From positions 2,480,001 through 2,544,000 of the forward strand of contig OZ246956.1 in NCBI GenBank assembly GCA_965232105.1: 64,000 nt of DNA. The letters are read 5' to 3'. This DNA comes from Multivorans sp965232105 (GTDB taxonomy: Bacteria > Acidobacteriota > Thermoanaerobaculia > Multivoradales > Multivoraceae). Position 1 is the stretch's first letter. Each line of letters begins with the position of its first letter. The notes beneath the pieces were generated by a model, which did not search any database, was not told where the DNA came from, and was given only the letters and a program-made list of their open reading frames with translations. Both the position numbers and the translations under genes were made by a program. This document shows positions 53,987 to 62,523 of this stretch, in pieces.

Positions 53987-55185
53987 CGCTGCGGAGCCGA
54001 CGCGTCCTGGCGGGCCTCTACGACACCGGCGCCGTCTCCGACGCGGCAGGTGTGGATCTCGGGCCGGCGGCCGAAGCGGCGTTCGAAGGCGACGGCGGTC
54101 CGATCGCGCACGTGGTCTGCGGCGTCTTCGCTCGTGATCGCGGTCACGCAACCGCCGAAGCCGGCCCCGGTCAACCGGGCGCCGTAGCAGCCGTCCGCGC
54201 GGGCGGCGGCTTCCTGGAGCACGTCGAGTTCTTCGATGCTGACTTCGTAGTCGTCGCGGGAGCTCCCGTGGGACTGGCCCATCAGGTCGCCGAGACGGTC
54301 GAGGTCGCCGCTGCGCAGTGCTTCCGCTCCGTCGAGGACACGGCGACATTCGGTCATCACGTGACGGGCCCGGCCATCGAGAGGCGGCTCGAGAACGTGC
54401 CGTAGCCGCTCGAAGTCCGCCGGCTCCAGGTCGCGAAGCGTGGAGAGCCCGGGCAGGTGGGGCCGCAGCAGGTCGGCGGCCCGGAAACACTCGGACTTGC
54501 GGTCGTTGAAGCCGGTGCCGGATGCGAGAGCCCGGCGGACGCCGGTGTCGGCGACCAGGAAGACGAGATCTCCCGGCGTCGGGATCAACTCGTGCTCGAG
54601 CGATCGGCAATCGAGCAGCAGTGCGTGACCCTCGTGGCCGTGCACCGAGGCGAACTGGTCCATGATCCCGGACTGGACGCCCACGTACTCGTTCTCGACC
54701 GTTCGCCCGACCTGTGCCCGCTCGGTGCCGGACAGCTCGAAGCCGGCGAGCTGCTGCCAGGCGACGAGGAACGCCATCTCGACCGCCGCCGAGGAACTGA
54801 CGCCGGCGCCGACCGGCAGGTCGCCGCCGAAGACGGCCTCGATGGGCGGTACGTCGACGCCGCGCTGCCGGAGCGCCCAGGCCAGGCCTCGGGGGTAGTC
54901 GACCCAGGAGGAAGGTCCGCCGCGCTCCGCGACCGGCGGCCCGGGCTCCGCGGCGGGAAAGACGGCTTCCTCGTCGAAGTCGAGGGCCGCGAGCCGGGTT
55001 TCCGCGCCGGGCGCCCGCCGCGCGGCGACCCACACCGCGCGGTCGATCGCCGCCGGCAGCACCCAGCCTTCGCTGTAGTCGACGTGCGCGCCGAGCAGGT
55101 TGACCCGTCCCGGCGCCCGGCCGACGACCTCGGGCCCGGCGTCGAAGCGAGCGCGGAACGCGTCGACGAGAACGTCGACCTTCAC
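53983..55185 (-). CDS. galK: GHMP-family kinase, galactokinase-like
   Basis: A 400-residue sugar kinase. Motifs: GRAPGRVNLLGAHVDYSEG (substrate loop), DLPVGAGVSSSAAVEMAFL (ATP-binding GHMP loop), GIMDQFASVHG (catalytic Asp) and GARLTGAGFGGCV. Galactokinase phosphorylates galactose at C1 to enter the Leloir pathway. In the first motif the conserved GEHxDY glutamate, which contacts the sugar, is Ala (GAHVDY), so another sugar may be the substrate. The GTG start at 55185 gives MKVDVLVDAF. No galT or galE lies beside it; a hexosaminidase gene is 1.2 kb upstream. Confidence 0.82.
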   Translation of the reverse strand: MKVDVLVDAFRARFDAGPEVVGRAPGRVNLLGAHVDYSEGWVLPAAIDRAVWVAARRAPGAETRLAALDFDEEAVFPAAEPGPPVAERGGPSSWVDYPRGLAWALRQRGVDVPPIEAVFGGDLPVGAGVSSSAAVEMAFLVAWQQLAGFELSGTERAQVGRTVENEYVGVQSGIMDQFASVHGHEGHALLLDCRSLEHELIPTPGDLVFLVADTGVRRALASGTGFNDRKSECFRAADLLRPHLPGLSTLRDLEPADFERLRHVLEPPLDGRARHVMTECRRVLDGAEALRSGDLDRLGDLMGQSHGSSRDDYEVSIEELDVLQEAAARADGCYGARLTGAGFGGCVTAITSEDAADHVRDRTAVAFERRFGRRPEIHTCRVGDGAGVVEARQDASAPQR

Positions 55186-55202
55186 TCGAGAGCCCTCTTC
55201 CG

Positions 55203-55652
55203 TCAGGCGAGCAGGTGGTACATGTCGGTCCGGCGCTTCGCCGGGTCGTCGTGCCAGTCGCCGTAGACCTCCCAGCATGGGCCCGCGAGGACGAGGCCCT
55301 GTTCGGCGCACCAGCGGTGAATCGCCTGGTGGACCGCGGGAATCTCGCTGTAGTCGCCGACGAGCATCGCGTGGGCGCACCGGCCTGCCGGCGTCGCCGA
55401 GCGGACGAGGCCGTCCGCGGCCTCGGTCGTGGCCGGAACCTGGATGCCGACATCGACCTCCATCTGACCGCCGCTGACGTCGCGGTAGAACCAGACGTTC
55501 CGGCCTGCGCCTTCGATCTCCTGTTCCCGCACGGAGGCGCCGACCAGGTCCATCAGGGGAAGGAGCTTGCCGGGCACCTCCGCGAAGGTGACGCTGGTGC
55601 GCGCCGCGAGGAGGTGCTGTTCTTCGACGGTGACGACGGTGATCTCGGTCAT
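55203..55652 (-). CDS. GyrI-like small-molecule-binding protein
   Basis: A 149-residue stand-alone protein of the GyrI/AraC effector-binding (SHS2 pair) type. Seen are VVTVEEQHLLAARTSVTFAEVPGKL at the start, the VGIQVPATTE region, MLVGDYSEIPAVHQAIHRWC, and the closing GPCWEVYGDWHDDP. Such domains bind small hydrophobic or cationic ligands, sometimes with hydrolase activity. The ATG overlaps the toxin stop (ATGA), and 17 bases separate it from the galactokinase-like gene. Confidence 0.85.
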   Translation of the reverse strand: MTEITVVTVEEQHLLAARTSVTFAEVPGKLLPLMDLVGASVREQEIEGAGRNVWFYRDVSGGQMEVDVGIQVPATTEAADGLVRSATPAGRCAHAMLVGDYSEIPAVHQAIHRWCAEQGLVLAGPCWEVYGDWHDDPAKRRTDMYHLLA

Positions 55653-56083
55653 TGAGTCTCTTCCTCGAATGTCCAGGGATCCACTATCTCGATCCCCGTG
55701 CCTTCGAAATCCCGGGTGTTTCTGGTGACGATCGCTGCGTTTCGGGAACTGGCGATTGCCGCGATCTGGCAGTCCGCGTGAGATGCCGGCCGACCCTCCG
55801 CACGCCGTTTGGCCGCGATCCTGGCGTAGTTCCGCGCGGCCTGACTGTCGAATGGCAGCACGCGGTCCCGCAGGTCATCGCGGACGACGCCTTCGATCTC
55901 GGCGGCCAGGGCTTCCCGGCGCGCTCCCATCGGCATCGTGGCGACGCCGTAGCGTAGCTCCGCTTCGCCGATCGCGGTGAAGTAGAGATCCGACAAGGGA
56001 TGCTGACTCACCCACCTCTCCACGGCAGGTTCCGGTCTCGGACGCATGAGTTCGGAGACGACGTTCGTGTCGAGAACGAACAT
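55649..56083 (-). CDS. PIN-domain toxin (VapC/FitB type)
   Basis: A 144-residue ribonuclease. Acidic residues are in place: FVLDTNVVSELMRP (first Asp), TAIGEAELRYGV (Glu), and ADCQIAAIASSRNAAIVTRNTRDF (two Asp). Along with the ribbon-helix-helix gene 7 bases upstream it forms a type II toxin-antitoxin pair close to FitAB. The ATG at 56083 begins right at the first strand. Confidence 0.92.
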   Translation of the reverse strand: MFVLDTNVVSELMRPRPEPAVERWVSQHPLSDLYFTAIGEAELRYGVATMPMGARREALAAEIEGVVRDDLRDRVLPFDSQAARNYARIAAKRRAEGRPASHADCQIAAIASSRNAAIVTRNTRDFEGTGIEIVDPWTFEEETQ

Positions 56084-56090
56084 GATCCGC

Positions 56091-56333
56091 TCAGTCGAAC
56101 TTGGGCGGTTCACGCATCGGTTCGCGTGGGGCAAGCTCCAGCTCCACGCCGCCCAAGGGTGCGAAGCGTGCGCGAATGGCGGCGGCGAGATTCTCTTCGC
56201 CGGTTTCCGGCTCTACCGCCTCGCGCAGAATCAGCCTGACCTCTTCCTCCATCGACCGGCCGTTGTCGGCCGCGCGCACGCGGAGGCGTTTCTTGACGCC
56301 CTCGTCGAGGTTCCTGACAGTGATGCTTGCCAC
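56091..56333 (-). CDS. Ribbon-helix-helix antitoxin (FitA/VapB type)
   Basis: An 80-residue protein. SITVRNLDEGVKKRLRVRAA at the N-terminus is the DNA-binding ribbon and first helix; RSMEEEVRLILREAV is the second helix. The C-terminal tail (AAIRARFAPLGG, then ELAPREPMREPPKFD) would wrap the toxin. The GTG start at 56333 has AGAGGAGG eight bases ahead. It neutralises the toxin encoded next and likely represses the operon. Confidence 0.9.
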   Translation of the reverse strand: MASITVRNLDEGVKKRLRVRAADNGRSMEEEVRLILREAVEPETGEENLAAAIRARFAPLGGVELELAPREPMREPPKFD

Positions 56334-56385
56334 GGTACGATGCCTCCTCTTCGCCTCGCGAGCGTACACGGTGATTGCATTGCAA

Positions 56386-58347
56386 TCAAGATTTTGCCAG
56401 AAACGCCGCGGCGCGGCGCAGGAGGTCCTGCGATAGCTGCAGGCCGCCTTCCCGGCTCGTTGGCAGCCACACGTCGGGGAGGTCGTCGGCGATGCGCCGC
56501 AGGTCCGCCGCCAGGCTGGCGCGGACGCTCGGGGCGAGTTCGTCGAGTTGCCCGCCCCGGCCGGCGCCGAGACGCTCGATGCCGAGGCGGCAGCACCACG
56601 CGATGAGCCGGCAGGTCCAGTCCAGCGAGTCGTGGTTGGGGTCGGCGCCGCCGGGGACCAGGCGCTCGCGGATGGAGGCCAGCCGCGCGTACGTCCGCTG
56701 CAGTCTGGCGATGCTGAGCCGCCGGAAGCGCCGGTGGCTGAGGTCGTCGTCGATGAACCGGAGGAGATAGAAGAGGGTGGTCCCGTTCATCGCCGGGCCG
56801 CCGCAGTCGAGGTCGATCGCGCCCAAGTCGACCACCGTCCGCGCCAGCGTCTCGTCGCCGTCGTAGACGAAGCGGCTGGCGTGGTCGAGCCAGGCCTCTT
56901 CGTTCCGTTCCGGGCCGCTCGCCGCTTCTCGCGCTGCGTCGACGGACCAGGCGAAACCGGCGCCGATCGATAACGGAAGCTCGGCGATAGGGGGGGGCTG
57001 CAGGTGTCCGTGATCGCCCCAGTCGGTGATGAGGTAACCCTGAGCACCAGCGTCCCGACCGGCCGTGGCGGCAAGAGCGAGGTTGCCGATCGCGTTCCGC
57101 AGGCGGCCGCCGAAGCTGTTCCAACTGCTGGTCCCCGGGCACACCCAGAACTGGCGGCCCGAGGCCGCCAGCCGGGCACACTGGTCGGCGAACGGGTGAT
57201 CGGCCTCGTAGCCCCAGCACAGCGCGACCGCGTCTTCGGGGATGCGGTCGATCACCTCGGGATGCTCGAGGATGATGTCGCCCCAGCACAGCATCTGCCG
57301 GTGGCGCTCCGTGACGAGACCGTGAACCTGGCGCAGGAAGTCGAGATACACAGCCGGCTTGCTCCGCTCCTCGCACGCCTCGGCGGAGCGCCCGCGGCCC
57401 AGGTCGAACGTCTCGTCGAGGCCGACGTTGAATCGCCGGCTGCCGAACCGGGGCAGCAGTTCGTCGTAGAGACCCGCGAGCAGCTCAAGGACCCGCGGGT
57501 CGGTGGCGCAGAGGCTGAACGGCTCGGGATCGATGGAGAAGGGATGCCGGAAGCCCTCGGGCACTTCGGCCAGCGGCCGGTACCGGTCGTGGACCAGCCA
57601 GCGGTGGAAGTGCCCGAAGCTGTTCTGGTTCGGCGTCAGCTCGATGAACCGTTCCCGGCAACAGGCGTCGAGCTTCCGGATCTCTTCGGCGGTGAACGGG
57701 GAAGCGTCGCGCCAGACCTCCTCGTGGTCCGCGTAGGCGTAGGTGTGTTCGACGTAGAGCTGGAGGTGGTTCACCTTCCATTCGGCCAGACGGTCGATCA
57801 GGCGTTCAAGGTACGCCATCGTGGGCACCCGGTTCCGGCTGACGTCGAGCATCGCGCCGCGGACTCCGAAGTCGGGCCGGTCCTCGATCTCGACGGCGGA
57901 GACCTCGAGTCCCGCGTCGGTCTGGCGGCCTTCCGCCCCAATCCACTGTCGTAGGGTCGCGGCGGCGCGGAACAGGCCGGTCGGTGTGGCGGCCTGAATC
58001 GCGATGCCGTCGCGGTCGATCCGCAGGCGGTAGCTCTCGTCGCTGGGAACGACGACTCGCGGTTCGTCTGTGCGTCCACCTTCCGGATGACCGGAGGGGG
58101 TGGCGTCGAGGGCGATACGGCAGGAGACGTCGGCTCCTGTCTCCTGAACGACTAGTCCCGGTTCCAGGCTCTCCAGAGCACGCCGCAAACCGGCGAGCGC
58201 GAACTCCAGTTCTTCGCCGTCGGCGCTGCGGTCCGCCGGGGCGACCGGCGTGGTGACCTCAAGCCCTACCGCCGCGCCCTCGGGGACGACCAGGGGAGAT
58301 GCGGCGCCAGGTTGCTCGACCCGCCGCGGCGGCGGCCAGAGAGTCAT
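56386..58347 (-). CDS. GH20 beta-N-acetylhexosaminidase-like protein
   Basis: A 653-residue protein: N-terminal GH20b-like domain (to about residue 150), then a TIM barrel with RGAMLDVSRNRVPTMAYL and the catalytic acid pair in RRFNVGLDETFDLG. The common HxGGDE form is changed to NVGLDE, yet the Asp-Glu remains. A long helical C-terminal part follows. It would remove terminal GlcNAc or GalNAc. No signal peptide is seen, so it acts inside the cell on imported sugars or on an unusual substrate. It ends 52 bases before the antitoxin gene on the same strand. Confidence 0.87.
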   Translation of the reverse strand: MTLWPPPRRVEQPGAASPLVVPEGAAVGLEVTTPVAPADRSADGEELEFALAGLRRALESLEPGLVVQETGADVSCRIALDATPSGHPEGGRTDEPRVVVPSDESYRLRIDRDGIAIQAATPTGLFRAAATLRQWIGAEGRQTDAGLEVSAVEIEDRPDFGVRGAMLDVSRNRVPTMAYLERLIDRLAEWKVNHLQLYVEHTYAYADHEEVWRDASPFTAEEIRKLDACCRERFIELTPNQNSFGHFHRWLVHDRYRPLAEVPEGFRHPFSIDPEPFSLCATDPRVLELLAGLYDELLPRFGSRRFNVGLDETFDLGRGRSAEACEERSKPAVYLDFLRQVHGLVTERHRQMLCWGDIILEHPEVIDRIPEDAVALCWGYEADHPFADQCARLAASGRQFWVCPGTSSWNSFGGRLRNAIGNLALAATAGRDAGAQGYLITDWGDHGHLQPPPIAELPLSIGAGFAWSVDAAREAASGPERNEEAWLDHASRFVYDGDETLARTVVDLGAIDLDCGGPAMNGTTLFYLLRFIDDDLSHRRFRRLSIARLQRTYARLASIRERLVPGGADPNHDSLDWTCRLIAWCCRLGIERLGAGRGGQLDELAPSVRASLAADLRRIADDLPDVWLPTSREGGLQLSQDLLRRAAAFLAKS

Positions 58348-58357
58348 CGGCGACCCG

Positions 58358-59023
58358 TCAGGCCGGGTCCACCCTGATGCTGACGCCGGTCGGGCTCGTG
58401 TAGCGGCCGCCCCCGCCATCCGGGGATGACCATGCCAGGTGGTCGATCGCCCGCCCCGCGGTGGCCTGCAGCTCGTCGTCCGTCTCCCGGAACAACACCC
58501 GCATCGTGCCGTAGTTCACGGCGAGGAGAATGTCCTTGAAGGTCTCGGCCTTTCCTGGCGCGTGCTCCAGGAGCCAGGCGCGGTCCTTCTCCCAGTCGGG
58601 ACCGAGGATGTGGACGTGGTGGAAGCCAGGGTGGTTCGCGTCCTCCAGGAGCTCGATCTTCGCGCCCCAGGGGTCCGTCACGAAGGAGATGTAGAGCTTC
58701 GCCGGTCCGAAGTGTCTCGGTTCCCAGAACTCCGTCGCACCGTCTTCGAGCATGGCGGCGTGGACTTCGTCGAGGTTCTCGACCGACCAGCCGGAGTGGT
58801 CGAGTCCCGTGCCGATGCTGGGGCCGGGGGCCTCCGCACCTCGCCAGCGAAGCTCCGCGGTGCCGCTACCTGCCTGGAACCGGGCGGCGACCATGCGGTC
58901 GTCGCCGTCCGTTGCGTCGCCGTCGATCAGAGCGCCGCCGAAGTGCCGCGCGTACCAGGCGGCCGCGGCGGCTGGGTTGTTGGCGTTGAGCGCCAGATGG
59001 TCGAATCGACAAATGTCGGTCAT
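58358..59023 (-). CDS. VOC-family (glyoxalase/dioxygenase-fold) protein
   Basis: A 221-residue protein with two babab modules: CRFDHLALNANNPAAAAAWY at the start, and HPGFHHVHILGPD opening the second. Candidate metal ligands are His in FDHLAL and Glu in KIELLED of the first module, and HHVHI of the second. VOC enzymes include glyoxalases, extradiol dioxygenases and epimerases; the reaction cannot be stated. The ATG at 59023 has CGAGGAGT upstream. It ends 10 bases before the GH20 start. Confidence 0.85.
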   Translation of the reverse strand: MTDICRFDHLALNANNPAAAAAWYARHFGGALIDGDATDGDDRMVAARFQAGSGTAELRWRGAEAPGPSIGTGLDHSGWSVENLDEVHAAMLEDGATEFWEPRHFGPAKLYISFVTDPWGAKIELLEDANHPGFHHVHILGPDWEKDRAWLLEHAPGKAETFKDILLAVNYGTMRVLFRETDDELQATAGRAIDHLAWSSPDGGGGRYTSPTGVSIRVDPA

Positions 59024-59168
59024 GGATGAGACTCCTCGAACGATTGGGGGACGGTGGGAAGGCCGGTGATTGTGACACCGATGAACCGCGGCGTGTCGGC
59101 GTTTCGGGATCGCGGCGTAAGCTCTATCTCGTGAGAGGGATGCCGACGGGCGTGGAGGCTCCACAACC

Positions 59169-61364
59169 TTGACCGCTTCGGCGGAAGATCGCGAGGCGCT
59201 CTCCGGGGTCGTCGAGCGGGTCGTCTTCCACAATCCGGACAACGGATTCGCCGTGATGCGCGTGAGGGTTCGCGGCCACGGTGGCCCCGTTGCCGTCGTC
59301 GGGCGGCTGCCGGTCGTTTCGCAGGGTGAGACGATCCAGGCGTCCGGCTCGTGGCGCAACGACCCGAACCACGGGGTGCAGTTCCAGGCCCGGCAGCTCG
59401 CTGTGTCACCGCCGGATTCGCTCGAGGGGATCCGCCGCTACCTGGGTTCGGGAAGGGTGCATGGCGTCGGTCCCAAGATGGCGAAACGCTTGGTGAAGGC
59501 GTTCGGCGACGACGTCTTCGAGATCATCGAGAACGAGCCGGAACGCCTGGTGGAGGTTCCGGGCATCGGCCCGAAGCGCGCGAAGAGCCTGAGCGAAGGC
59601 TTCAAGGACCAGAAGGCGGTCCGCGACATCATGGTCTTCCTGCAGACCCACGGGCTCGGATCGTCGCGGGCGGCGCGCATCTACCGCACCTACGGCGCCG
59701 ACGCGGCGACCCTTCTGACCGACGACCCCTACCGCCTGGCGCGGGATATCCGGGGCATCGGCTTCCGGATCGCCGACGGTATCGGCAGGAGCCTGGGCAA
59801 GGACCCCGAGGGGTTGCCGCGAGCGCGCGCTGGCCTCGGCTACACGTTGGAGCAGGCGCGCGGCGCTGGCCACTGCGGGCTGCCGCGGAGCGAACTCCTG
59901 GAGCAGGCCCAGGAGTTGCTGAAGATCCCGGAGGAGATCCTGGTCACCGCTCTGTCGGATGAGCTGCACGCGGGGAGCCTTGCCGCTACGCGCCTGGGCG
60001 GCGAGGAAGCGGTCTTCCTGCCGCTGCTGCTGTCGGCGGAGCGGGCCATCGCCCGCCGGCTGGGCGAGCTCATCCGGGCCGATCCGCCGCCCTGGGCGGA
60101 CATCGACGCCGCGAAGGCCCTGACCTGGGTGGAGAAGCGACTGGATGTCACCCTGGCGCCGACCCAGCGGGCAGCGGTGGAGACCTGCCTCGGTTCGCGG
60201 GTGACGGTGATCACCGGCGGTCCGGGCGTCGGCAAGACGACCCTGGTCAACGCCGTTCTCCGGATCCTGGACGCCCGAGACGTCCGTTGCGATCTTTGCG
60301 CGCCGACCGGCCGCGCGGCCAAGCGGCTGGGGGAGACCACCGGCCACGCGGCGAAGACGATCCATCGGTTGCTCAAGATCGATCCGAAGAACGGCGTCTT
60401 CCAACGCAACCGGCAACGGCCCCTCGAATGCGGCTTGCTGATCGTTGACGAGTCTTCGATGGTCGACGTCGAGTTGATGGCGGCACTGCTGCAGGCCTTG
60501 CCGGCGGAGGGGTCCCTGCTGCTGATCGGCGACGCGGATCAACTTCCCTCGGTCGGCCCCGGCCAGGTGCTGCGGGACCTGATCGACTCCGGCGCGATCC
60601 CGGTGGCGCGGCTGGTGGAGATCTTCCGGCAGGCGAGCGACAGCCGGATTGTTCGCAACGCCCACCGGGTTAACGAGGGCTACCTGCCGGAACTCGAGTC
60701 GACGTCTGACGATCTGAGCGACTTCTACTTCGTTCCCGCGGAGGATGCCGAAGATGTGCAGAACAAGATCGCACGAATCGTCAAGGGGCGCATTCCCGCG
60801 CGCTTCGGGCTGGATCCGGTGGACGACGTCCAGGTCCTGACGCCGATGAACCGCGGGCCGCTCGGCGCCAGGACACTCAGCGGGATCCTGCAGGACGTGT
60901 TGAACCCGACCCGCGAGTCGGCCGCGGTTGAAATCGAGCGATTCGGCTGGAAGTACCGGCTCGACGACAAGGTGATGCAGACCGAGAACGACTACGACAA
61001 GGACGTGTTCAATGGCGACCTCGGCCGAGTGCGTTCCATCGACCCTGGCGAACAGAAGATGACGATCAGATTCGAGGGCCGCCAGAGCATCGAGTATCCG
61101 TTCTCCGACCTCGACCGGCTCATGCTCGCCTACGCCGTCACCGTCCACAAGTCACAGGGTTCCGAGTACCCGGTGGTCGTTGTCCCGATCACGACCCACC
61201 ACTACGTCATGCTGCGCCGCAACCTCCTCTACACGGCGATCACCCGTGGCCGGAAGCTCGTCGTCATAGTCGGCCAGAAGTGGGCCCTCCAGAAGGCCGT
61301 GGAGGAGGCCTCCGACCTCCGCCGCTACTCGACGCTACGCGAGCAACTGGCATCGCTCGTCTGA
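59169..61364 (+). CDS. recD2: RecD2-type SF1 DNA helicase
   Basis: A 731-residue 5'-3' helicase of the stand-alone RecD2 class. The N-terminal OB-like domain starts with VERVVFHNPDNGFAVMRV, followed by helix-hairpin-helix repeats (GVGPKMAKRL, VPGIGPKRAKSL). Helicase motifs: Walker A GGPGVGKTT near residue 348, Walker B LLIVDESSMVD, GDADQLPSVG, and the C-terminal AYAVTVHKSQGSEYP and TAITRGRKLV. It works in DNA repair, without RecBC in known cases. The start is a TTG, with the conserved EDREALSGVVERVVF close behind. Divergent from the VOC gene. Confidence 0.95.
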   Translation: MTASAEDREALSGVVERVVFHNPDNGFAVMRVRVRGHGGPVAVVGRLPVVSQGETIQASGSWRNDPNHGVQFQARQLAVSPPDSLEGIRRYLGSGRVHGVGPKMAKRLVKAFGDDVFEIIENEPERLVEVPGIGPKRAKSLSEGFKDQKAVRDIMVFLQTHGLGSSRAARIYRTYGADAATLLTDDPYRLARDIRGIGFRIADGIGRSLGKDPEGLPRARAGLGYTLEQARGAGHCGLPRSELLEQAQELLKIPEEILVTALSDELHAGSLAATRLGGEEAVFLPLLLSAERAIARRLGELIRADPPPWADIDAAKALTWVEKRLDVTLAPTQRAAVETCLGSRVTVITGGPGVGKTTLVNAVLRILDARDVRCDLCAPTGRAAKRLGETTGHAAKTIHRLLKIDPKNGVFQRNRQRPLECGLLIVDESSMVDVELMAALLQALPAEGSLLLIGDADQLPSVGPGQVLRDLIDSGAIPVARLVEIFRQASDSRIVRNAHRVNEGYLPELESTSDDLSDFYFVPAEDAEDVQNKIARIVKGRIPARFGLDPVDDVQVLTPMNRGPLGARTLSGILQDVLNPTRESAAVEIERFGWKYRLDDKVMQTENDYDKDVFNGDLGRVRSIDPGEQKMTIRFEGRQSIEYPFSDLDRLMLAYAVTVHKSQGSEYPVVVVPITTHHYVMLRRNLLYTAITRGRKLVVIVGQKWALQKAVEEASDLRRYSTLREQLASLV

Positions 61365-61385
61365 GTGATGCCTGGCTGGTTTCGG

Positions 61386-61982
61386 TCACAAGGCCGTCAG
61401 GACGGCAGCAGGTCCAGCACCTGAACAGCGCCAGCAGGGTGCCGATGCCGTCGAGCAGACGCCAGAGCAGCCGCGACTCCAGGGAGGGTCGGCACGGAGC
61501 CTCGCCTCCAGGACATCCAGGTCGGAACGCACGAGTGGCTCGTCTCGAAGGGGCGTCTGCGACGGCCACAACGCGTTGGAGCTAGAGTAGCGGAGTGAAC
61601 AAACTGGGGCGGACTGGATCGCCATGTTCGCTAAGACGCTGACGGCCAGCGCGGAGCAGGACTGACGGTCCAGGTTCGCCCGTAGCTCCATCAGCTTCCC
61701 CAAGTCCTGATCGAGCAGCCGAAGTTCGTTGCGTGTGAGATGAACGTCGGACATCCGAAGCGTGTCGGCCCGCATCATCGCCTGGACGCGCTCGTGAGCG
61801 TTGCGCGCCGCTCGGCGCGCAAGCTGACATTCCCGCTCTTGCTTCGCCCTCTCGGCTCTCGCTGCTTGTTTCACGGGCGTCCAGCCGGTTTGCACCGCGC
61901 GTTGTCGGACAACTAGGGCGACGACGATTGCAACCGCCATGAGCGCGAGAATCCAGAGCATGGCCCTTGCATTCTTGTTCAC
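61386..61982 (-). CDS. Membrane-anchored coiled-coil protein, C-terminal end fused to a DUF1640 remnant
   Basis: The GTG at 61982 (or ATG 61961) begins a protein with one membrane helix (MLWILALMAVAIVVALVV), then a charged helical stretch of about 90 residues (RAERAKQERECQLARRAARN, ELRLLDQDLGKLMELRANLD). I know no family. In its last 50 residues the chain runs through a sequence that, after a frame change, would read like the C-terminus of the DUF1640 family; the end of this protein is therefore probably not original. GGGAGAG lies upstream of the GTG. Confidence 0.5.
   Translation of the reverse strand: MNKNARAMLWILALMAVAIVVALVVRQRAVQTGWTPVKQAARAERAKQERECQLARRAARNAHERVQAMMRADTLRMSDVHLTRNELRLLDQDLGKLMELRANLDRQSCSALAVSVLANMAIQSAPVCSLRYSSSNALWPSQTPLRDEPLVRSDLDVLEARLRADPPWSRGCSGVCSTASAPCWRCSGAGPAAVLTAL
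61400..61553 (-). pseudogene. Frameshifted DUF1640/CCDC90-like C-terminus
   Basis: In one frame the minus strand reads LVRSDLDVLEARLRAD, and in the next frame it continues SRLLWRLLDGIGTLLALFR. Joined, these match the C-terminal pattern of the intact gene at 62278 (LVTREYLRAELATM, then RLLGGIGALLALFR). A single-base shift separates the two halves. No N-terminal part of the family is found in front. Confidence 0.55.
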
Positions 61983-62137
61983 TCTAGGCTGGCTCTCCCC
62001 TCTGTACCGGACCCGGCTCCCGGAGATGGGTGCCGGGCCGTTGACACCATTGAGGCACTCACTGCGCACCGGAGGCCGTCCAGTATAGTGTTTCGTGTGC
62101 TGGCACTGACGCCGAGCGCTACGCTGGAGACGGAAGG

Positions 62138-62281
62138 ATGACGACCGTAGACCCCCCGGCGATCACGGACGACTGGATCGCCTGCGGCATGGCGGAAGCG
62201 TTGCCGCAACGTCGGCAGGACGGATGCCGAGTGCGCCGGACAGTGAAATCCGCGTACCGCGACCTCGAGGCCGGACGATGA
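62138..62281 (+). CDS. 47-residue reading frame coupled to the DUF1640 gene
   Basis: The ATG at 62138 is preceded by GGAGACGGAAGG. The frame encodes MTTVDPPAITDDWIACGMAE and a basic second half (VRRTVKSAYRDLEAGR). The TGA at 62279 overlaps the ATG of the DUF1640 gene as ATGA, the same coupling seen for many gene pairs in this window. No family is recognised. It is either a small cytosolic protein or a leader that delivers ribosomes to the next gene. Confidence 0.45.
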   Translation: MTTVDPPAITDDWIACGMAEALPQRRQDGCRVRRTVKSAYRDLEAGR

Positions 62282-62523
62282 GCGCTACGGACACGCTGCG
62301 CACGACCCGGACGCTGACCGAGGCCGGAGTCCCTGACCGGCAGGCCGACGCCCATGCACGAGCCATCGACGAAGCGGTAGACGAAGCAACGGGCGACCTC
62401 GTTACCCGCGAGTACCTGCGGGCCGAACTGGCAACGATGCGCGATCAATTGACTTGGCGACTGCTTGGCGGCATCGGAGCGCTGCTCGCGCTATTCCGCC
62501 TGTCCGAGTGGATGTTCCGCTAG
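62278..62523 (+). CDS. DUF1640 (CCDC90-like) membrane coiled-coil protein
   Basis: An 81-residue protein: an N-terminal helical part (LRTTRTLTEAGVPDRQADAH, AIDEAVDEATGDLVTREYL), a coiled coil (LRAELATMRDQLTWR), and a C-terminal membrane helix (LLGGIGALLALFRLSEWMF). This matches the bacterial members of the family that includes the mitochondrial calcium-uniporter regulator; bacterial function is unknown. An in-frame ATG at 62224 could lengthen it, but the ATGA overlap with the preceding frame favours 62278. It ends convergent with the PIN gene, overlapping by four bases. Confidence 0.8.
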   Translation: MSATDTLRTTRTLTEAGVPDRQADAHARAIDEAVDEATGDLVTREYLRAELATMRDQLTWRLLGGIGALLALFRLSEWMFR

